Below, in pieces: positions 7,569 through 13,842 of a DNA stretch of 27,138 nt. Within the stretch, counting starts at the first letter, position 1, and the number at the start of each line of letters is the position of its first letter. Source of the stretch: a virus; IMG/VR virus record IMGVR_UViG_3300017739_000082, positions 1 through 27,138 of that record. One strand, written 5' to 3'. Under the pieces are notes generated by a model that made no database searches, was not told the DNA's origin, and saw only the letters and a program-made list of their open reading frames with translations. Position numbers and translations under genes: made by a program.

Positions 7569-8184
7569 GAACAACACCATGAGGATTTGCAACTATAATA
7601 TCGGCACAGATTTGAGCTGATGGGCTAGTTTTTGCAAACGTCACGCCCAATCTTTTCTGCTCGGCACAGTGCTTCAATCTTGCCATCTCAAAATCTAATC
7701 TTTTATTAGCTAATATTTGTTTATTTATTTGATTCTGACTGCTGGAAGCACGTAAACAATTTTCATTGTGCCTTTTATCAAGAGGTATAGTTATATTCAT
7801 ACTGATACCCCATCCAATATTGTGATTTGTTTTTTGACCTGTTCTTACAGGTTTTTGATAAAGAACAGCCCCAGGATTGTCTAATATGCCATCATTATCG
7901 ACATCTGAATTGTCGTACACATTATCAAGCCATTCAGATTCGTAAGGTTCTTTCCATGAATCCTGCAATGTAGCAAATGGAGTAATTGAAAGAGTAGATC
8001 CTTGACAGGAAACCCCACCTCCGTAAGTATTAGTTAGGTATGGTCCCGATAGATTTTGTACCGCCAAATTTGATACGCTCCCGGAAGAATTCGCAATCGG
8101 ATTTGCTGTGGCTGAAACCCCTCCCACTTCGTTTGCATAAAGGGGAGCACTAAATATATTTAAAGCTAAAAATAAATATTTTAC
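7540..8184 (-). CDS. Exported protein of a cyanophage-type family; non-canonical start
   Basis: The open frame runs from 8352, but the real protein almost certainly begins at about 8184, where VKYLFLALNIFSAPLYA gives a clean signal peptide (positive residue, hydrophobic core, small residues before cleavage). At that point the codon is GTA, overlapping the stop of the upstream gene as GTAA; a GTG would be expected. The mature part (about 195 residues) has NPIANSSGSVSNLAVQNLSGPYL, CQGSTLSITPF, an acidic NSDVDNDGILDNP stretch that resembles a calcium-binding loop, and a helical, Cys-containing C-terminus. I recall this family from T4-like cyanophages but know no function. It is the third of three consecutive minus-strand exported proteins, so a role at the cell envelope or virion surface is likely. 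Confidence 0.65.
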   Translation of the reverse strand, partial: VKYLFLALNIFSAPLYANEVGGVSATANPIANSSGSVSNLAVQNLSGPYLTNTYGGGVSCQGSTLSITPFATLQDSWKEPYESEWLDNVYDNSDVDNDGILDNPGAVLYQKPVRTGQKTNHNIGWGISMNITIPLDKRHNENCLRASSSQNQINKQILANKRLDFEMARLKHCAEQKRLGVTFAKTSPSAQICADIIVANPHGVVPNHLHSIPK

Positions 8185-8624
8185 TGACTGAAGGTTGAAG
8201 TTGTATCTGTTACAGATTTTATGTCGGTAGTTCTCTGAATTATTGTCTGTGACTTCAACCCTGGCTGGCTCAGTGTAGTTGTCATCTGCCAAGGCTTTGT
8301 CTCGTCTATGATCGAGAAGTTTGGCATATTTGAGGAATCTAAATTTGTCCACGTTGAATTAACTCCATTCAGCGTTTGAGTAACACTTTTGGCTGGAGGA
8401 ACCAAACTACTACTATCTGTCTTTATATTATTGCCAGTTACGGTATATTGCCAGCCTGTTTGATAATCAATTACATTTATTGTTTCAGTAACCTTAGAAG
8501 TAGTCTCAGTGTGAGACTGAAGAACACCAGTATTAAAATTTGGAACTACTGGTACTGCCTTCGCAGTCGTACTCATCAGACTTAGAAAGATTACAGGTAT
8601 TATTTTTCTCATCTGTCTCATCAT
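8181..8624 (-). CDS. Exported protein, second of a three-gene set
   Basis: A 147-residue protein. The frame starts with closely spaced Met codons (8624, 8621, 8612); starting at 8612 gives a normal signal peptide, MRKIIPVIFLSLMSTTAKA, with cleavage after AKA. The mature part is Thr/Ser/Asn-rich and beta-like: SHTETTSKVTETINV, then GWQYTVTGNNIK, and ends in TTSTFSQ. The YTVTGNNIK segment resembles YSVSGNNVTT in the neighbouring gene at 8664, so the two may be distantly related. The stop overlaps the inferred start of the downstream gene. Secretion is supported by the sequence; the role is unknown. Confidence 0.7.
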   Translation of the reverse strand: MMRQMRKIIPVIFLSLMSTTAKAVPVVPNFNTGVLQSHTETTSKVTETINVIDYQTGWQYTVTGNNIKTDSSSLVPPAKSVTQTLNGVNSTWTNLDSSNMPNFSIIDETKPWQMTTTLSQPGLKSQTIIQRTTDIKSVTDTTSTFSQ

Positions 8625-8663
8625 CTTCTTTTTCTTTTATTGCAAAGGCATGATCCTTTAGTT

Positions 8664-9161
8664 TCATTTTATTGAAATTTCGCTTACAAATTGACCTGTA
8701 GCCACTGTACCAGCTCCTCCACTTGTTAGAGCAATGGTTGAAGATGAATCAATTGTACCTGCTAATGTTCCTGCAACCCCTGCTGCAGTTGAAGTTTGAT
8801 CGGAATAAGCAACCACGGCACCTGTACTTGGAGCACTTGTGGATATAGCATCTGCTTGTGTAAATGATTGCGTGAAACTCCAAGATTCACCTGCTGTGGC
8901 CTGTACTGCTGAAAGTGTAGGTATTGAACCAACTCCTGAAGCTATTGTCAATGAGCCAATTGAGTTAGTAGCTGAACCACCTTCAGGTGTATACTGAGTA
9001 GTTACGTTGTTTCCAGAAACACTATAACTATTTCCAATTCGGGATACTTGAGTGGCAGCAGCATTTACTTGTAGCTGTACACTGCTAGATAATTTATGAG
9101 TGATATCTGCTCTGGCTGCTGGGGCAAATATCAATATCAACAAAGGGAATAATTTCCGCAT
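8664..9161 (-). CDS. Exported beta-rich protein, first of a three-gene set
   Basis: A 165-residue protein with a clear signal peptide (MRKLFPLLILIFAPAARA, cleavage after ARA) and a mature chain with very few charged residues, rich in Ser, Thr, Ala and Gly. Motifs include LSSSVQLQVNAAATQ, then YSVSGNNVTTQY, then ESWSFTQSFTQAD. AAAAGG lies eight bases upstream of the ATG. I recall this type of protein as conserved in cyanomyoviruses. The low-complexity beta pattern fits an extracellular or virion-surface protein. The gene is transcribed divergently from 9232, and the 70-base gap between them should hold both promoters; I saw no clean consensus there. Confidence 0.75.
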   Translation of the reverse strand: MRKLFPLLILIFAPAARADITHKLSSSVQLQVNAAATQVSRIGNSYSVSGNNVTTQYTPEGGSATNSIGSLTIASGVGSIPTLSAVQATAGESWSFTQSFTQADAISTSAPSTGAVVAYSDQTSTAAGVAGTLAGTIDSSSTIALTSGGAGTVATGQFVSEISIK

Positions 9162-9231
9162 TTTTAGTACCTTTTAATTACTATACATAAGTTTACATGA
9201 AGGTAGACTTAGTATGTATTGAGATTATAAA

Positions 9232-9681
9232 ATGACTGAAAATTCAAAAGAGTCTCCTAAGACACAAGAGAAAAAAAATGTTTTCTCAAAAATCAAAGAA
9301 AGCATTGATGACAAAGAAGAGCAACTTGCTATTGTAGGTGGTTTTGTTCGGTTAGGAGTTTTAGTTTGGAGTGGTTTTATTCTGACTCTTAACTATATAA
9401 CAATTCCAGGATGGGAACAAAACAAGATCGATCCAACTTTTATCGCAAGTGTTTTTACAGGAACCCTAAGTACTTGGGGCGTTGCTACAGCTAAGAAAAG
9501 AGGCGATGGAACTATGAAGATGGATAAAAATAATGCTGCAAATGGTGTTTCAAGTTTAAGTAAAGTTGACCTTGAAAAGTTAATAGAGAAAGCATCTCAA
9601 ACTGCTCCTACTCAGATCTTGCGTATCGAACAGGCTCCGATTAAAATAGTGACAGAGACTAGTCCTAAGAAAAATGTATAG
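9232..9681 (+). CDS. Small membrane protein, possible holin
   Basis: A 149-residue protein with a charged N-terminus (Lys/Glu-rich to about residue 35), two likely membrane segments (about 37-60, FVRLGVLVWSGFILTLNYI; about 70-90, FIASVFTGTLSTWGVAT), then KKRGDG and a soluble C-terminal part. Two short helices separated by a small loop and followed by a basic cluster resemble the holin 3TM type seen in many phages, but holin function is only an inference. The next gene starts eight bases before its stop. The start is in a region without a good ribosome-binding site. Confidence 0.65.
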   Translation: MTENSKESPKTQEKKNVFSKIKESIDDKEEQLAIVGGFVRLGVLVWSGFILTLNYITIPGWEQNKIDPTFIASVFTGTLSTWGVATAKKRGDGTMKMDKNNAANGVSSLSKVDLEKLIEKASQTAPTQILRIEQAPIKIVTETSPKKNV

Positions 9682-10225
9682 CAGACCAAGTAAAAATTGG
9701 GGAATAATAGCTTTAGTATCTATCTTAGGGGTATCTAATATTTCTCTGATGAGTACTTTAGTTACTAATAAATTTAAAAGTCCATATCCTAATGTTAATT
9801 TTCCAGTAGGTCCGTATACTTCTTACAGTATTGTTGCATCTGAAGAAGGATATAGTATCAGATATAAAGCAAACGATCCAAAAGTTTTAAACCGAGTTAA
9901 GTTACTTACTGAGCCAAAAGGATTATTTGGTAATAAAGAGTCAAAATTAAGTTTGAGAGAAACTTATACAATGCAACGTGAATTAGGTAAAGATGGAGTA
10001 GAGGGAACCGTAATGACTGAGAAAGACATTGCTTGCATAAAAGTAGAAGGTAGTGGAAACGCTACAGGAAAAGTCGTAGGAGCCTCTGTAGGAGTTAAAG
10101 CTGCACCTGCATTTAGTAACATACCAATCGTTGGATGGCTTGCTGCAGGCTTTGTAACTATGTTTGCACAGGACAAAGGATCAGAGATAGGTGGACAGAT
10201 AGCAAGAGACTACAATGATTGTTAA
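9674..10225 (+). CDS. Membrane-anchored protein of unknown function
   Basis: A 183-residue protein with an N-terminal membrane segment (about residues 9-31, WGIIALVSILGVSNISLMSTL) that may be an uncleaved anchor. A soluble beta-like middle follows (YTSYSIVASEEGYSIRYKA), and then a Gly/Ala-rich hydrophobic C-terminal part (VVGASVGVKAAPAF, IVGWLAAGFVTMFA) before a charged end. It overlaps the preceding putative holin gene by eight bases and so probably belongs to the same transcript. I recall a similar protein in cyanomyoviruses but no function. Placement with a putative holin could suggest lysis or membrane work, but that is weak. Confidence 0.62.
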   Translation: MYSRPSKNWGIIALVSILGVSNISLMSTLVTNKFKSPYPNVNFPVGPYTSYSIVASEEGYSIRYKANDPKVLNRVKLLTEPKGLFGNKESKLSLRETYTMQRELGKDGVEGTVMTEKDIACIKVEGSGNATGKVVGASVGVKAAPAFSNIPIVGWLAAGFVTMFAQDKGSEIGGQIARDYNDC

Positions 10226-10268
10226 TAGATAATTCTAGGGTTATACTCAAAGTAGTTACATACTAAAA

Positions 10269-10496
10269 ATGTCTTGCGGAGTATCATTAGAAAATCTTAA
10301 AAATTTTGATAAGCAAATAGATGAGCAGGCTTCGACATTATCAAAACAAATACAGCAATTAGAATCTCAACTTATAACAGCTAAAAATTCTTATTTAAAA
10401 GTTTTAGGTGCTAAAGAAATTATAGAAATACAGATTAAAGAAGCAGAATCTGTTGAGAGCACTCCAGTATTAGTTCCAGAGGCAAGTGGTGATTAA
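10269..10496 (+). CDS. Small coiled-coil protein
   Basis: A 75-residue protein, almost entirely helical from about residue 7 to 60 (LENLKNFDKQIDEQ, then LSKQIQQLESQLITAKN) with heptad-like spacing of Leu and Ile, followed by a short flexible tail. It probably forms a dimer or trimer. The next gene starts two bases after its stop. No family is recognised. It might be a chaperone or a regulatory partner. Confidence 0.6.
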   Translation: MSCGVSLENLKNFDKQIDEQASTLSKQIQQLESQLITAKNSYLKVLGAKEIIEIQIKEAESVESTPVLVPEASGD

Positions 10497-10497
10497 G

Positions 10498-10722
10498 ATG
10501 TTAAAGGAGATGAATAGAGACAGATATAAAGCCTTACAATTACTAGCAGATCATTTACGCACTCCGTCAAAAGATTTATCTCTTAATGCAATTTTTAATG
10601 ATGTAAAGGATGAAGATCTTAAATGGGTGACAGAAAAAATTCATTATTATTTATTAAGACTTCTTGAAGAAGCAGACTATGAAAAAGAAGAGGATGTAGA
10701 GCTAGTTTCATTATTGGATTAA
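10498..10722 (+). CDS. Small helical protein of unknown function
   Basis: I place the start at the ATG at 10498, two bases after the upstream stop; a GTG at 10486 and an ATG at 10510 are in the same frame. The product of 74 residues is acidic and helical (MNRDRYKALQLLADHL, then DLKWVTEKIHYYLLRLLEEAD). No motif is recognised. It is in tandem with the coiled-coil gene before it and is probably co-expressed. Confidence 0.58.
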   Translation: MLKEMNRDRYKALQLLADHLRTPSKDLSLNAIFNDVKDEDLKWVTEKIHYYLLRLLEEADYEKEEDVELVSLLD

Positions 10723-10780
10723 CCACTACATTTGTGTAAGTTTATGCAGCATAAAGTTTCTACAAGGTTGCAAGGTACAT

Positions 10781-11188
10781 GTGATTCACTGCGAGCAAGA
10801 TTTACTAGCAAATTTAATTGAACTCTCTCCAAAAAATGCTCGCCATAAATTTCGACAATGTATATTTCAATCTTGGGATTGGAAATGTGCTTATTGTGAT
10901 AAAGAATTAAACAAAGATACTGCGACGATTGACCATATACTTCCAAAATTCAAAGGTGGACATAATGTTAAAACTAATATGATTTGTTCCTGTTCTAAAT
11001 GTAATAGATTAAAAGGATCAAATCTTTTAGAAGATTGGTACAATCCTGAATTTAAATTTTTTCAAAAGGAGAGACTTGATAAGATAAAACAGTGGATGGA
11101 TCAAAACAGCTCTATTAAAATCCTACCCTCAGATAAAGCAACACCTTATATAACAAATGACTTCTACATCGGATGGGTCGCTTCATGA
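10781..11188 (+). CDS. HNH endonuclease
   Basis: A 135-residue protein with a complete HNH nuclease core. A Cys pair at 36 and 39 (CAYC) and a second pair at 71 and 74 (CSKCN) would hold a structural zinc, and ATIDHILPKFKGG (residues 48-60) supplies the catalytic Asp-His with the downstream Asn residues and KG. This matches the small single-domain HNH proteins of phages, which act as homing nucleases or take part in DNA packaging. The start appears to be GTG at 10781. The short gene that follows starts 32 bases before its stop. No terminase gene is visible beside it, so a free-standing homing-type nuclease is as likely as a packaging role. Confidence 0.82.
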   Translation: MIHCEQDLLANLIELSPKNARHKFRQCIFQSWDWKCAYCDKELNKDTATIDHILPKFKGGHNVKTNMICSCSKCNRLKGSNLLEDWYNPEFKFFQKERLDKIKQWMDQNSSIKILPSDKATPYITNDFYIGWVAS

Positions 11189-11366
11189 AGACCAAGCAAA
11201 AGCATTTGCAAGACAATATGCTGAAGAATTACAAGCAGAAAAAATTTCTAAGAATAATAAATTAGTGAATAGCAGAATTCAAGAAGCAGGAGATGATGCT
11301 TTATATGGCATGCGTGGTATGGATCTAGTGTCTAAAGTGAGAGCAGGAGAAGTCAATTTTATTTAG
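11157..11366 (+). CDS. Small charged helical protein
   Basis: A 69-residue protein, helical and charged (LHEDQAKAFARQYAEELQAEK), ending GMDLVSKVRAGEVNFI. It overlaps the 3' end of the HNH gene by 32 bases in a different frame, a compact arrangement normal for phages. No family is recognised. Confidence 0.55.
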   Translation: MTSTSDGSLHEDQAKAFARQYAEELQAEKISKNNKLVNSRIQEAGDDALYGMRGMDLVSKVRAGEVNFI

Positions 11367-11427
11367 TAATAAAATCAATAGCATCTAAGAGTTAGAATTA
11401 TTTATATAAGTATTAAGAAAAAGACTG

Positions 11428-11715
11428 ATGTCTAAAAGGGCAAAAGCTAAAAAACTTTCAAAAGAGCACTTGAAATGTAATAAGCCTAAAAAGACTCCCA
11501 GTCATAAAACAAAGTCTCATGTTGTAAAAGCATGTGAAGATGGCAAGGAAAAATTAATAAGATTTGGTCAACAAGGAGTAAAAGGTGCTGGTAAAAATCC
11601 AAAAACCGCTAAAGAAAAAGCTAGAAAAAAATCATATTATGCGAGACATGATGCTCAAGACAAAAATCCTGACAAAATGTCAGCTAGATACTGGTCACAT
11701 AAAGTAAAGTGGTAA
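11428..11715 (+). CDS. Small basic phage protein (conserved C-terminal domain)
   Basis: A 95-residue very basic protein. The N-terminal 30 residues are mainly Lys, and the C-terminal block has KLIRFGQQGVKGAG, KTAKEKARKKSYYARH and MSARYWSHKVKW. I recognise this C-terminal block from many marine and other phage genomes, where it is annotated only as hypothetical. The charge and the conserved Arg/Lys/Trp residues suggest nucleic-acid binding, but this is not established. The ATG lacks a strong ribosome-binding site. Confidence 0.65.
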   Translation: MSKRAKAKKLSKEHLKCNKPKKTPSHKTKSHVVKACEDGKEKLIRFGQQGVKGAGKNPKTAKEKARKKSYYARHDAQDKNPDKMSARYWSHKVKW

Positions 11716-11741
11716 AATAAAATTAAATACAAAAAGTACCT

Positions 11742-11840
11742 ATGGAAGTGATTGCTATCAGTTTTGTTATTTTATTTGGTGGAACATATGGAGTGGGAAC
11801 ACTTTTATTAGGACGAACAAGTTCTGACGAATATAATTAA
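11742..11840 (+). CDS. 32-residue single-helix membrane peptide
   Basis: A 32-codon reading frame, ATG at 11742 to TAA at 11840: MEVIAISFVILFGGTYGVG, then TLLLGRTSSDEYN. One membrane helix spans about residues 3-24, with a short polar C-terminus. Size and design are like those of the small photosystem and cytochrome b6f subunits, but I could not match it to a particular one. It sits directly before the NblA-like gene and may be co-transcribed with it. That it is a real gene is supported by the codon-like composition, the fit into an otherwise empty gap and the neighbouring photosynthesis-type gene, not by a homologue. Confidence 0.5.
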   Translation: MEVIAISFVILFGGTYGVGTLLLGRTSSDEYN

Positions 11841-11890
11841 TTGCTCATTAATTCACTGTTGGTAATATATGTATAAAGGTTTTTATTTAT

Positions 11891-12103
11891 ATGGATCTTA
11901 ACCTTCCGACAAATGTTGAATTTTCTATTCATGCTGCATCTTTAGCAATACAATCTTTAGATAGAGTAGAATTAGAAGAGGCATTCATTGAGCTTTTACA
12001 TCAGAAAGCATTAGATCGTCAGATGTTTTACGGCATTATGAAGGATCATGGCATTGATGCCAACATTCAATTCCAGCTCTCTACTGAAGGGCAAATTTCT
12101 TAA
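11891..12103 (+). CDS. NblA-like phycobilisome-degradation adaptor (candidate)
   Basis: A 70-residue protein, two-helix in appearance. Residues about 10-48 follow the NblA pattern: a Phe near the start of helix 1 (VEFSIHAASLAIQ), a break, then a long helix LDRVELEEAFIELLHQKALD and RQMFYGIMKDHG. NblA proteins have the same spacing of hydrophobic and acidic positions around a core that reads approximately L-x-R-E-x-A-x-x-L-L-x-E-L-x-x-Q followed by R-x-x-x-Y. In cyanobacteria NblA tethers phycobilisome antenna to the Clp protease for degradation, and NblA genes are known in some cyanophages. At 70 residues it is slightly longer than the usual 55-65. If correct, the host contains phycobilisomes, favouring Synechococcus. 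The call rests on pattern similarity only; a generic small helical phage protein is the alternative. Confidence 0.45.
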   Translation: MDLNLPTNVEFSIHAASLAIQSLDRVELEEAFIELLHQKALDRQMFYGIMKDHGIDANIQFQLSTEGQIS

Positions 12104-12108
12104 GAAAC

Positions 12109-12492
12109 ATGGCTACAAGAACAATTGAGGCAACTCTAGACAAATTCAGTGTTGATGCTGGATCAGAAATTACATATCTTGGACCTACAGCAGCAGGTAA
12201 TAAAGGCGATGCAGTAAGGGGATTTAGAGTCAATCCTGGAGGTACAGGAGACATTAAGGTAACTCTTGATAGATCTGAAGGTGTAAATACAATGCAAATT
12301 TTTCAAGAGGATGCATTTGCAACAGGAGATGCACCTACTGGTTATTATAAATTCTTTGATATAGCTAAAGCAGGTAAAGGTAAGGGAGCTGTTGGTGTTA
12401 CAGTTACTAACGCAGCTAAAAACTATGTTGTACTTTTAGAATTAGATGGTTATTCTGAAGTAAGCTATAACGGATCTGTTGTCGTCCCATAA
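12109..12492 (+). CDS. Small beta-rich protein, possible virion decoration protein
   Basis: A 127-residue protein with alternating strand-like segments and many Gly (TIEATLDKFSVDAG, GFRVNPGGTGDIKVTLDRSEG, GKGKGAVGVTVTNAAKNYVVLLELDGY). No Cys. The overall look is a single beta-sandwich, as in capsid decoration or tail-tip proteins, but no family was recognised. It starts six bases after the NblA-like stop, and the following gene begins within its last codons, so it is in the same transcript. Confidence 0.6.
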   Translation: MATRTIEATLDKFSVDAGSEITYLGPTAAGNKGDAVRGFRVNPGGTGDIKVTLDRSEGVNTMQIFQEDAFATGDAPTGYYKFFDIAKAGKGKGAVGVTVTNAAKNYVVLLELDGYSEVSYNGSVVVP

Positions 12493-13195
12493 ATATTTAT
12501 TATTTACAGAAAAAGGCTATAAATTAACAAAAAAATATACTGTTCCTAGAACTTATTTAGGAATGGGTAGATATGCAGCGTATAAAGATTTTGGTGAAAG
12601 TATTTGGAGGATAGGCTATGGAAGTGAAACTATTGATGATTATTATTTAGATGCTAATGATAAAGCCATTCAAGAAGATATAGATAAACAGTTCTATGAG
12701 GATTTAAAAAGTTTCTCAAAGGAAGCCGAAAAATATGTTTTTGTAAATTTAAACATAAATAAAAGAGCTGCTTTACTTAGTTTTGCTCATAGTATTGGTA
12801 TAAATTCATTTAAATCTAGTAGATTACTAGATTTAATAAATAGTTATGCAACTAAAAATAAGATAATAAAAGAGTGGAGTCCCTATATAAACCATATATG
12901 GATGTCAGGAGGGGATCTAATGACCGATAGAAGGCGTACAGAGCTTGATATGTACTTTGCACCAGATAAAGAGATACCAACCTTCTATCGTCATAAATGC
13001 AACGCTAAAGTTTGTTTATTAAATATTGCAGAAACTTACAACGGATCTGCCACACAAATAAAAGGAATTGAATATTTAGAAAAAAAACTTAAAGAACTTG
13101 ATCCGTCTGGAGAGGTTCTTCGGAAGTTTTTTCGATATTGGAACAGTACTCCAAGTGGTCTAGGATCTCCTTTGCGTCGTAAGGTCGATCCTTAA
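12479..13195 (+). CDS. Degenerate GH24 lysozyme-like protein
   Basis: A 238-residue protein starting at TTG (12479), 14 bases before the upstream stop; no other start precedes the conserved part. Residues about 28-50 (RYAAYKDFGESIWRIGYGSE) match the AYKD...IGYG core of the T4-type lysozyme family GH24, and the second half has the usual NKRAALLSFAHSIG and DLMTDRRRTELDMYF (compare the GL..RR..E block of the family). However, the catalytic Glu expected about nine residues before the conserved Asp (D37) is not there (the position is Leu), and the Thr of the triad reads Arg. The protein has also gained a C-terminal extension. It may be a non-enzymatic peptidoglycan-binding or virion protein, or use other residues. 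A 3'-terminal overlap with the antisense gene at 13089 makes the last 35 residues uncertain. Confidence 0.65.
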   Translation: MSSHKYLLFTEKGYKLTKKYTVPRTYLGMGRYAAYKDFGESIWRIGYGSETIDDYYLDANDKAIQEDIDKQFYEDLKSFSKEAEKYVFVNLNINKRAALLSFAHSIGINSFKSSRLLDLINSYATKNKIIKEWSPYINHIWMSGGDLMTDRRRTELDMYFAPDKEIPTFYRHKCNAKVCLLNIAETYNGSATQIKGIEYLEKKLKELDPSGEVLRKFFRYWNSTPSGLGSPLRRKVDP

Positions 13196-13343
13196 GCCAA
13201 TCAAGACAATCCATGATTAAAAGCTCTCTTGAGTAATTTTTTTCGAATTCGTCCCATTTTATTACTGGATCAGGTATAGAAGGTGATTTGACCTGACTTA
13301 AATCCTTTTCCATAGATTGAACTTGCTGATTCGAGTATTTCAT
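13089..13343 (-). CDS. Small acidic protein, overlapping the convergent lysozyme-like gene
   Basis: An 84-residue frame (or 74 from the ATG at 13313) with protein-like composition: VIKWDEFEKNYSRELLIMDCLDWLKDRPYD, which is too long and too well structured to read as random. It begins inside the 3' end of the DUF1599-like gene (74-base overlap) and ends inside the convergent lysozyme-like gene (107-base antisense overlap). Overlap on both sides is unusual, so either this gene or the end of the lysozyme-like gene may be shorter. No family recognised and no clear ribosome-binding site. Confidence 0.42.
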   Translation of the reverse strand: MKYSNQQVQSMEKDLSQVKSPSIPDPVIKWDEFEKNYSRELLIMDCLDWLKDRPYDAKEILDHLEYCSNIEKTSEEPLQTDQVL

Positions 13344-13620
13344 TGTTTTTATCTTTAGCCATACTTATTTTTAACAGTACTAAATATCCAATCAAGTCAT
13401 TGATAACATCTTCATCAGTTGCTAATAAACCTGCTCCCTTCATAATTCTGTTTAATTTATCATCAATACGTACTAATAGTTGCTCTGAAGCTGAAGCTTT
13501 ACTAAAAACTCGACATGGTTTTAAAGCAGAATCACCATATTTTCTATTTTTGTCAATTAAAAGATCTTTTATATCATCACAAATGCCGCTAATTTTTAAT
13601 TCAGTTTCATTCATAGTCAT
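13270..13620 (-). CDS. DUF1599-like nucleotide-modification-associated protein
   Basis: A protein of 116 residues if started at the ATG at 13620, which has GGAG six bases upstream; the frame also opens at a TTG 12 bases earlier. The core LIDKNRKYGDSALKP, then LLVRIDDKLNRIMKG, then DEDVINDLIGYLVLLKI is the pattern of the DUF1599 (nucleotide modification-associated) family, related in design to all-alpha NTP pyrophosphohydrolases of the MazG type, with Lys/Tyr/Gly in the first block and Arg/Asp/Lys and Asp residues in the later helices. Such proteins are common in phages with nucleotide-pool or base-modification functions. The substrate is unknown. It lies close to the methyltransferase-like gene at 13839. 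Confidence 0.72.
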   Translation of the reverse strand: MTMNETELKISGICDDIKDLLIDKNRKYGDSALKPCRVFSKASASEQLLVRIDDKLNRIMKGAGLLATDEDVINDLIGYLVLLKISMAKDKNNEILESASSIYGKGFKSGQITFYT

Positions 13621-13644
13621 GTGTAGCTCCAATACAATAGATGT

Positions 13645-13842
13645 ATGAAACCTCAGTCTACTTCAAGTTACGACGTTGACAATCGTTACAGATTTTATAA
13701 GTCGTTAAATTCAAGAGAAGATATTTCTCCTGAAAGGAGAGGGGTCAGACCTGGTGTTGATAATAATAGCTCTCAAAATTTTTTGAGATCTTATATAGCA
13801 CAATTAAGGGACATGAATTTTCCTCGGCAAATGATTGATTAG
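13645..13842 (+). CDS. Small charged protein of unknown function
   Basis: A 65-residue protein (SSYDVDNRYRFYKSLNSRED, then SERRG-like and RSYIAQLRDMNFPRQMID segments), divergent from the DUF1599-like gene with a 24-base gap and convergent with the methyltransferase-like gene, whose end it overlaps by four bases. It is the only plus-strand frame in this minus-strand block. Composition is protein-like, but no family or motif was recognised. Confidence 0.5.
   Translation: MKPQSTSSYDVDNRYRFYKSLNSREDISPERRGVRPGVDNNSSQNFLRSYIAQLRDMNFPRQMID

Noticed and set aside
8533-8667. 44-codon minus-strand frame starting in an ATGA overlap with the gene at 8664 (MKLKDHAFAIKEKEDDETDE...)
   Set aside because: It fills a 40-base gap but then overlaps the signal peptide of the well-supported gene at 8181-8624 by about 90 bases, and its product is low-complexity and acidic. 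Possibly a coupling frame; not enough for a gene.
10719-10946. 75-codon minus-strand frame
   Set aside because: Opposite the HNH gene whose zinc and catalytic residues are clear.
13343-13648. 101-codon plus-strand frame opposite the DUF1599-like gene
   Set aside because: The minus strand has a recognisable family and a well-spaced ribosome-binding site; the plus frame is its complement.
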